A stretch of 10,420 nt of DNA from an uncultured Collinsella sp. (GTDB lineage: Bacteria; Actinomycetota; Coriobacteriia; Coriobacteriales; Coriobacteriaceae). The translations under genes and the position numbers were made by a program. The notes below the pieces were generated by a model. It was not told where the DNA came from, searched no databases, and saw only the letters and a program-made list of their open reading frames with translations. The stretch spans positions 1-10,420 of the forward strand of contig URTB01000031.1 of assembly GCA_900550595.1 (NCBI GenBank), written 5' to 3'. This document shows positions 6,841-10,420 of the stretch, piece after piece (the stretch's first letter is position 1; every line of letters starts with the position of its first letter).

Positions 6841-6876
6841 TGCCAGACACTTGTCTTTTCTAAGAAGGGAATCCCC

Positions 6877-7236
6877 GTGGCAGTGCTGTTTGTTGAATAT
6901 CCCAAATGCTCGACGTGTAAAAAGGCCAAGGCCTGGTTGGACGAGCATGGGGTTGAGTATATCGACCGCGATATCGTTGCGGACAATCCTGCTGCCGATG
7001 AGCTTGCGACCTGGATTGCGCGTTCGGGGCTGCCAGTGCGTCGCTTCTTTAACTCGTCGGGCATGAAATATCGAGAGCTTGGCTTGAAGGCGCGCCTGGA
7101 CGCGGGGATGACGGATCAGGAATGTTACGAGCTGTTGGCGACCGACGGCATGCTGGTTAAGCGTCCTCTGCTGGTGGGCGATGACTTTGCGATTCCAGGC
7201 TTTAAGGAAGCAGCCTGGGCCGAGGTGCTGCTGTAG
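6877..7236 (+). CDS. ArsC/Spx-family thioredoxin-fold protein
   Basis: The product is 119 residues, the usual size for the family. The GTG start at 6877 has AAGGGA at 6865-6870, 6 nt upstream. The protein begins with a thioredoxin-like beta strand followed by YPKCSTCKKAKAWL, giving a CxxC at Cys11/Cys14. The middle has the family pattern LPVRRFFNSSGMKYRELGLK, and near the C terminus comes MLVKRPLLV. These define the ArsC/Spx/YffB superfamily. Members include glutaredoxin-dependent arsenate reductases and Spx-type regulators that bind RNA polymerase and sense thiol stress through the CxxC. There is no arsenic resistance gene nearby, so arsenate reduction is not supported by context; a redox role of unknown target is safer. 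The gene is monocistronic and convergent with the next gene, with a long hairpin between them. Confidence 0.88.
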   Translation: MAVLFVEYPKCSTCKKAKAWLDEHGVEYIDRDIVADNPAADELATWIARSGLPVRRFFNSSGMKYRELGLKARLDAGMTDQECYELLATDGMLVKRPLLVGDDFAIPGFKEAAWAEVLL

Positions 7237-7242
7237 CAACTG

Positions 7243-7290
7243 CGGAAAGTGCATCCCGTTCTGAGTGCAGATTCCGGGATGCGCTTTCCG
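7243..7290. repeat. 16-bp inverted repeat between convergent genes
   Basis: The arms 7243-7258 and 7275-7290 pair over 16 bp with one T-G wobble (7250/7283), around a 16-nt loop. It starts seven bases after the stop of the ArsC/Spx-like gene and ends 18 bases before the stop of the leftward gene. Position suggests a two-way transcript end, but neither side has a T run. It may instead be another palindromic repeat element. Confidence 0.75.
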
Positions 7291-7308
7291 TCGGCAGGTC
7301 CGCTCCGG

Positions 7309-7719
7309 TCAGTCCTCGAACTGTGCCCACTTATGCGGGTCGTAGATCTTTACCTGCTTGTTGGGCTTGCCGCTCCAGTACTCTTCGTCCATAAAGGGCA
7401 GATATGTCTGAATGCCGGGGCAAATGAACGGGATTCGCTGCGCTTGCAAACGGTCGCGTTGGCATTGCTCCAAATGGGTTTCCGAAATCACGACGGGAAT
7501 ACCGGATAGCTCCACGAGGCCTGCTTGAACTCGCTTGAGGTCGGGTAGCGTCGCGTGCCATGCCATTCGCATCATCAAAAATGAGGCGCCGCGATACGTT
7601 GCCTGCATGACTGTGATGGCGGGGCGTAACGTGGGATGAATTTTGTGTCGATCTGGCCAAGGGATAGCAGTTATCTCGAGGCCGAGGGTCTCCCATAGGT
7701 AATCAAGCTCATCATCCAT
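7309..7719 (-). CDS. Hypothetical protein resembling the N-terminal half of a winged-helix regulator family
   Basis: The product is about 136 residues from the ATG at 7719, with GAGG 4 nt upstream on the minus strand. A GTG at 7764 would add 15 residues but lacks a ribosome-binding site. Residues about 73-110 read IPVVISETHLEQCQRDRL, then a stretch ending IPFICPGIQTYLPFM. From memory this resembles the sensor-like segment of a family of MarR-like winged-helix proteins in Firmicutes and Coriobacteriia, where an 'xRxxLIxxxIPFIVPxxQxYLP' pattern precedes the DNA-binding part. Here the protein ends about 26 residues after that pattern, with an acidic and aromatic tail, so the DNA-binding half is missing. 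It could be a truncated gene, a free-standing domain, or an antitoxin-like or modulator protein. No function is assigned; the family link is from recall and unverified. Confidence 0.65.
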   Translation of the reverse strand: MDDELDYLWETLGLEITAIPWPDRHKIHPTLRPAITVMQATYRGASFLMMRMAWHATLPDLKRVQAGLVELSGIPVVISETHLEQCQRDRLQAQRIPFICPGIQTYLPFMDEEYWSGKPNKQVKIYDPHKWAQFED

Positions 7720-7910
7720 GTCGCCTCGATATCCGCGCGATAATTGGTGTCCTGATTGTGTCACTATTGACGGCGACCAGAATGCAGCAATCTGCCAACG
7801 GTAATTACGGTGCGCTTACGGCATTTTGCCCCTTGCATGCGGTCTGGCTTCACAGGTCCTTCATGGGTCGGAGCAAATTGGCCGATTTTCAAAAAAGTTA
7901 AAAATGGGGC

Positions 7911-7939
7911 TTGCGTCACCGTAGAACTTCCCGTATATT
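7911..7939 (+). promoter_or_regulatory. Promoter of the tRNA-Gln/tRNA-Glu unit
   Basis: TTGCGT (7911-7916) and TATATT (7934-7939) are separated by exactly 17 bp. The -10 matches the sigma-70 consensus at 5 of 6 bases and the -35 keeps the TTG. It lies 45 bp before tRNA-Gln, and an A/T-rich tract (7889-7904) just upstream could act as an UP element. Confidence 0.65.
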
Positions 7940-7983
7940 TCTTTCTTGCGCAAAGGCACAGCCGAGCGCAGCGATGCAGTCAT

Positions 7984-8057
7984 TGGGATGTCGTCTAATG
8001 GCAGGACAGCGGATTCTGGTTCCGTCAATGGGGGTTCGACTCCCTCCATCCCAGCCA
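7984..8057 (+). tRNA. tRNA-Gln, anticodon CUG
   Basis: The acceptor stem TGGGATG (7984-7990) pairs fully with CATCCCA (8047-8053). The D arm is 7993-8007. The anticodon stem GCGGA/TCCGT encloses loop TTCTGGT, with anticodon CTG at 8016-8018, which reads CAG glutamine codons. The T arm has loop TTCGACT. G73 is followed by an encoded CCA (8055-8057). Only the CUG isoacceptor is here, so a UUG tRNA for CAA codons must lie elsewhere. Confidence 0.96.
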
Positions 8058-8074
8058 TTGCATTTGCTACATAT

Positions 8075-8151
8075 GGCCCGTTCGTCTAGCGGTTTAGGAC
8101 GCCGCCCTCTCAAGGCGGAGATCACCAGTTCGAATCTGGTACGGGCTACCA
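8075..8151 (+). tRNA. tRNA-Glu, anticodon CUC
   Basis: The acceptor stem GGCCCGT (8075-8081) pairs with ACGGGCT (8141-8147), with G1-U72 as the first pair. The anticodon stem CCGCC/GGCGG (8102-8106, 8114-8118) encloses loop CTCTCAA, with anticodon CTC at 8109-8111, which reads GAG. The T arm is ACCAG/CTGGT with loop TTCGAAT. A73 and an encoded CCA (8149-8151) follow. It lies 17 nt after tRNA-Gln, so both are probably cut from one transcript. Confidence 0.96.
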
Positions 8152-8161
8152 CAAAATGAAC

Positions 8162-8190
8162 GCCCGGGGCTCGCAAGAGACCCGGGTTTT
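8162..8190 (+). terminator. Rho-independent terminator of the tRNA unit
   Basis: CCCGGG (8163-8168) pairs with CCCGGG (8181-8186). After one G-A mismatch the stem continues CTC/GAG to a GCAA tetraloop (8173-8176). Four T's follow (8187-8190). It starts 10 nt after the tRNA-Glu CCA end. Confidence 0.88.
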
Positions 8191-8246
8191 GTGTATTGAC
8201 CGTATATGCGGCGTCTGCCGTGTTTCGCTCAGATCGAGGAGTAGCC

Positions 8247-9164
8247 ATGGATCTGCCCATCAGCTTGCAAGACATCACGTATGCCGAGAACTATCTGGCG
8301 CAGGGCGACCTGGCCACGGCGACGCCGCTGTTGGAGCGTCTGGTTGAGCTCGCCGAGGAGTATATCGATGCCGAGTGCAAGACGGAGGAGAAGCGCCAGT
8401 ATTTTAGCTTCGATAGCAAGTTTGAGCGTCTGGCCTACCGCCGCGTGGAAAAGGATCCGCGCGAGCTGGTGCAGGTCGAGGTGCCCTTTGATCGCCTGTA
8501 TTCCGACATGGCGTATGCCTACATTCGCCAGCAGGATTATGTGAGTGCTCGCAACGCCTTGATGCAGGCCGTGCGCTGGGACCCCATGAACTGCAACTAC
8601 CGCCTGGATCTGGCCGAGCTGTTCCGCGCTCTTGAGGACAAGCAGGAGTGGGCATCGCTTTCGTTTTCGGTGCTAGAGCGTGCGAGCGACGGCAAGTGCG
8701 CCGCCCGCGCCTACGCCAACTTGGGCCAGTATTTCCTTGAGCCCGAGACCGAGAACGTTTCGGCTGCCGTGGGCTGCGCGCGTCTGGCGCTGCGCCTGGC
8801 GCCCAACGATGCGCATACGACGCGCCTGCTCAACAAGATCCATACTGCCTATCCGGATGCCGCTGATGAGAGCGACGACCACGTGATGGGTGAACTGGCC
8901 CTGCAAGGCGTGCCGACCTCGCCTTCGGCCGAGATTGCCATCTGCCTGATTATGTGCGCGACCGATGCTGCAAGCGACGGCGACAAGCAGGAGGCGACGC
9001 GCCTGACGGTACGTGCTCGCGACTTGGTGGGCGAGGAGGCCTGCGCGGCGATTATCAAACTGGTGCGCGAGAGCGATGCCGAGCTCAATGCCGAGCACAA
9101 GGCAAAGCGCGCGGGCGCCGACAAGGGAGCCGACGGCGTCAAGGAGGCCGGCGATGCCCAGTAA
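8247..9164 (+). CDS. Tetratricopeptide-repeat (TPR) protein of unknown function
   Basis: The product is 305 residues from the ATG at 8247, with a GAGGAG ribosome-binding site at 8236-8241. An upstream TTG frame start at 8196 lacks support. The protein is predicted to be almost all helical and soluble, with no signal peptide or membrane segment. TPR-like units are visible at about 12-45 (YAENYLAQGDLATATPLLER) and 84-117 (LYSDMAYAYIRQQDYVSARN, then ALMQAVRWDP). Weaker ones follow to about 205 (ARLALRLAPND). TPR arrays usually bind other proteins. The C-terminal ~30 residues are a charged Lys/Ala/Glu/Asp tail. The gene overlaps smpB by 11 nt, so the two are probably translationally coupled and regulated together, but there is no direct evidence of a role in trans-translation. 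Confidence 0.82.
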   Translation: MDLPISLQDITYAENYLAQGDLATATPLLERLVELAEEYIDAECKTEEKRQYFSFDSKFERLAYRRVEKDPRELVQVEVPFDRLYSDMAYAYIRQQDYVSARNALMQAVRWDPMNCNYRLDLAELFRALEDKQEWASLSFSVLERASDGKCAARAYANLGQYFLEPETENVSAAVGCARLALRLAPNDAHTTRLLNKIHTAYPDAADESDDHVMGELALQGVPTSPSAEIAICLIMCATDAASDGDKQEATRLTVRARDLVGEEACAAIIKLVRESDAELNAEHKAKRAGADKGADGVKEAGDAQ

Positions 9165-9624
9165 GCGCGAACGCAAGCTCATTTCCAAGAATCGTTCGGC
9201 GCATCACGAGTACTTTATCGACGAGACGTTCGAATGCGGCATTGAGCTGAGCGGTACCGAGGTCAAGTCGATTCGCGAGCGCGCCTGTCAGATCACTGAC
9301 ACCTTTGCGCTGATTCGCGGCGGCGAGTGCTGGCTGGTGGGCCTGCACATTCACCCTTACAGCCACGGTGGCGTGTGGAACCGCGACCCCGATCGCCGTC
9401 GCCGTCTGCTGCTGCATCGCAAGGAGATTGATTTTCTTGACGGCAAACTGCGCAACCGCGGCTATGCCCTGGTGCCTTTGGAGCTCTACTTTAATACCGA
9501 TGGTCGTGTAAAGCTGCTGCTGGGCCTGGGTCGCGGCAAAAAGCTCTACGACAAGCGCGAGGATATGGCCAAGCGCGACGTTCAGCGCGAGATTGACCGC
9601 GCGCTTAAGGAGCGTAACCGCTAG
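9154..9624 (+). CDS. smpB: SsrA (tmRNA)-binding protein SmpB
   Basis: The product is 156 residues, the normal family length. The ATG at 9154 has AAGGAGG at 9141-9147, 6 nt upstream, and lies inside the end of the TPR gene. Family signatures are NRSAHHEYFIDETFECGIEL (13-32), GTEVKS (34-39), LHIHPYSHGG in the middle, and GLGRGKKLYDKREDMAKRD with the Y-DKR motif at 132-135. The protein ends in a basic tail. SmpB binds the tRNA-like part of tmRNA and places it in stalled ribosomes, so the incomplete protein is tagged and the ribosome freed; the basic tail reads the empty mRNA channel. RNase R, encoded upstream at 3703-5838, removes the faulty message in the same pathway. The tmRNA gene (ssrA), often next to smpB, was not found here. 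Confidence 0.96.
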   Translation: MPSKRERKLISKNRSAHHEYFIDETFECGIELSGTEVKSIRERACQITDTFALIRGGECWLVGLHIHPYSHGGVWNRDPDRRRRLLLHRKEIDFLDGKLRNRGYALVPLELYFNTDGRVKLLLGLGRGKKLYDKREDMAKRDVQREIDRALKERNR

Positions 9625-9635
9625 GCGCTCTGTAT

Positions 9636-9704
9636 AAGTTGCGGTGGAATAGTCCCTGTTTGAGGCCAAATACCCGACAAGCAGGAACTATTTCACCGCA
9701 ACTT
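9636..9704. repeat. 67-bp palindromic repeat, copy 2
   Basis: The arms 9636-9662 and 9678-9704 pair over 27 bp with one mismatch (9654/9686) and a few wobbles. They leave a 15-nt loop. The outer arm is the same GTTGCGGTG-AATA sequence as copy 1 at 180-246. Measured from the same ends both elements are 67 bp with 37-nt centres. Copy 2 forms a longer continuous stem. It starts 11 nt after the smpB stop, so it may form the 3' end of the smpB message. Confidence 0.85.
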
Positions 9705-9736
9705 GGTGGAGGGACTTGGCTGACCTGCAATCTTGG

Positions 9737-9746
9737 CACATATGTG
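9737..9746. promoter_or_regulatory. 10-bp palindrome, possible operator
   Basis: CACATATGTG is a perfect palindrome about 90 bp before the flavin reductase start and just upstream of the terminator at 9752. A weak promoter-like TTGGCT lies at 9716-9721. This could be a regulator site or chance. Confidence 0.2.
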
Positions 9747-9751
9747 TATGG

Positions 9752-9782
9752 GGCGGCGTCCGTTATGGGCGTCGCCTTTTTT
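9752..9782 (+). terminator. Rho-independent terminator between smpB and the flavin reductase gene
   Basis: A 10-bp stem (9752-9761 with 9767-9776, two wobbles) has a GTTAT loop and runs into six T's (9777-9782). It lies 128 nt after smpB. It probably ends the TPR-smpB transcript, or a leader transcript of the next gene. Confidence 0.88.
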
Positions 9783-9834
9783 GTGGGTACATACATCCAT
9801 GAGGTTCAATCCCGGGCTAGGGGGAGTGATCGTT

Positions 9835-10338
9835 ATGGACAAAACTGCGTTCTTTACGATGCCGAGCGGCCTGTATGTGGTGAGTGCTGCGGCCGACGGG
9901 CTGCGTGCCGGCTGCGTCATCAACACCGCGGTGCAGGTGACGTCTGCGCCACCACGCATCTCGGTTGCCGTGAACAAGGAAAATGTCACGTCTGGTGTTA
10001 TCGCGTCTGCCAAGGCCTTTGCGCTGACCGTGATCGATCAGACGGCCGATATGCTCTACATTGGCAACTTTGGATTCCGTACCAGCAGCGACTATGACAA
10101 ATTTGCCAAGTACGAGACGCGCGAGACCGCGCTGGGCATGCCCTATGTTCCCGAGCATGCGGCGGCCTTGTTTAGCTGCCGTTTGATTGACACTGTTGAC
10201 GTGGGCACGCACCTGCTCTTTATTGGCGAGGTTGAGGATGCCGAGCGTCTGAGCGGCGAGACTCCGCTGACCTATGACTACTACCACAAGGTACTGAAGG
10301 GCAAGACGCCGCCCAAGGCGTCTTCGTACCAAGGGTAG
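9835..10338 (+). CDS. Flavin reductase-domain protein (Hrb-type, lacking a rubredoxin domain)
   Basis: The product is 167 residues from the ATG at 9835, with GGGGGAG at 9820-9826. The in-frame start at 9733 would run through the terminator and is rejected. The sequence follows the FMN-binding flavin reductase-like domain: an early strand with PSGLYVVSA, then AGCVINTAVQVTSAPPRISVAVN (cofactor-binding region), a central section, and PLTYDYYHKVLKGKTPPKAS near the end. This C-terminal motif is typical of high-molecular-weight rubredoxin (Hrb) proteins of anaerobes, where a rubredoxin domain normally follows. Here the protein stops just after it, so only the flavin domain is encoded. Such proteins pass electrons from NAD(P)H or rubredoxin oxidoreductase to flavodiiron proteins or other oxygen-detoxifying acceptors. 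The role here is inferred from the family. It is not co-transcribed with smpB, as a terminator separates them. Confidence 0.88.
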   Translation: MDKTAFFTMPSGLYVVSAAADGLRAGCVINTAVQVTSAPPRISVAVNKENVTSGVIASAKAFALTVIDQTADMLYIGNFGFRTSSDYDKFAKYETRETALGMPYVPEHAAALFSCRLIDTVDVGTHLLFIGEVEDAERLSGETPLTYDYYHKVLKGKTPPKASSYQG

Positions 10339-10355
10339 AAATGGTGGAAAACTAC

Positions 10356-10419
10356 TTGCATTATATTATTGAGAATATATACTAATAAGTAAGTACACCA
10401 GCAGTCACGTTCGAGAGGA
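10356..10419 (+). promoter_or_regulatory. Promoter, AT-rich dyad and ribosome-binding site of a gene beyond the window
   Basis: TTGCAT (10356-10361) and TATACT (10378-10383) lie 16 bp apart, a good sigma-70 pair. TATATT (10362-10367) and AATATA (10374-10379) form a 6-6-6 dyad between and over these elements, where a repressor would block RNA polymerase. GAGAGGAG at the window's end is a ribosome-binding site, so the next gene starts within about 10 bp past the edge. The AT-rich dyad is of the kind bound by Fur/PerR-type regulators, but the identity is a guess. Confidence 0.5.
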
Positions 10420-10420
10420 G

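Noticed and set aside
6877..7236. Arsenic-resistance operon
   Set aside because: Only a generic ArsC/Spx-fold protein is present, with no ArsR, ArsB or Acr3 gene beside it.
8196..8246. TTGACC at 8196 as a promoter for the TPR gene, or an upstream start there
   Set aside because: No matching -10 occurs at 16-18 bp, and the ATG at 8247 has the only good ribosome-binding site.
7861..8278. Protein frames across the tRNA genes (for example 7916-8278 minus and 7911-8159 plus)
   Set aside because: They run through two well-formed tRNA genes, the familiar cause of false ORFs.
9625..9834. tmRNA (ssrA) gene next to smpB
   Set aside because: No tRNA-like ends, encoded CCA 3' end or tag reading frame are visible; the space holds the palindromic repeat and a terminator.
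9733..9834. Longer start for the flavin reductase at 9733
   Set aside because: It would translate through a Rho-independent terminator with six T's and has no ribosome-binding site, whereas the ATG at 9835 has GGGGGAG and begins the domain normally.
1..10420. CRISPR array, prophage or complete insertion sequence
   Set aside because: No regularly spaced direct repeats, phage structural genes or transposase genes were seen; the only mobility-type gene is the small serine recombinase.

Overview
The window looks like chromosomal DNA from a GC-rich, probably anaerobic actinobacterium of the Coriobacteriia, most likely Collinsella or a close relative. This rests on strong third-position G/C bias (hence long antisense shadow frames), an ftsE-ftsX cluster close to smpB as in Actinobacteria, a Hrb-type flavin reductase of the kind found in anaerobes, and many palindromic intergenic repeats. 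No 16S or marker search could be run, so the genus is an inference.

Layout. (1) 1-98: the 3' end of a transketolase C-terminal-half gene, closed by a terminator. (2) 180-951: a 67-bp hairpin repeat and a leftward gene for a zinc-ribbon, single-pass membrane protein whose last codons and stop lie inside that repeat. (3) 952-1383: a gene-free stretch dominated by a 123-bp nested palindrome. (4) 1384-3569: ftsE-ftsX, overlapping and coupled, with a strong terminator. FtsE carries an unusual Pro/Ala/Gln-rich N-terminal extension of about 175 residues. (5) 3569-3652: a perfect 31-bp inverted repeat. (6) 3703-5897: rnr (RNase R) and its terminator. (7) 5961-7719: an accessory-looking block with a two-way hairpin, a lone serine recombinase, a possible coding remnant, an ArsC/Spx-like reductase gene, a convergent-gene hairpin and a leftward gene matching only the sensor-like half of a regulator family. 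(8) 7911-8190: a promoter, tRNA-Gln(CUG), tRNA-Glu(CUC) and a terminator. (9) 8247-9624: a TPR-protein gene overlapping smpB. (10) 9636-9782: a second copy of the 67-bp hairpin repeat and a terminator. (11) 9835-10420: a flavin reductase gene, then the promoter and ribosome-binding site of a gene beyond the window.

How the genes fit together. FtsE and FtsX form the ABC-type complex that links the divisome to cell-wall hydrolase activation. RNase R and SmpB both act in trans-translation: SmpB brings tmRNA to stalled ribosomes and RNase R degrades the faulty message. Both lie here within 6 kb, separated by the block holding the recombinase. No tmRNA gene was seen.

The most distinctive feature is the number of unrelated long hairpins between genes (180-246, 1158-1280, 3569-3652, 5961-5997, 7243-7290, 9636-9704). 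Two are copies of one 67-bp family, and one of these has become the 3' end of a gene. No CRISPR array, prophage or complete insertion sequence is visible.
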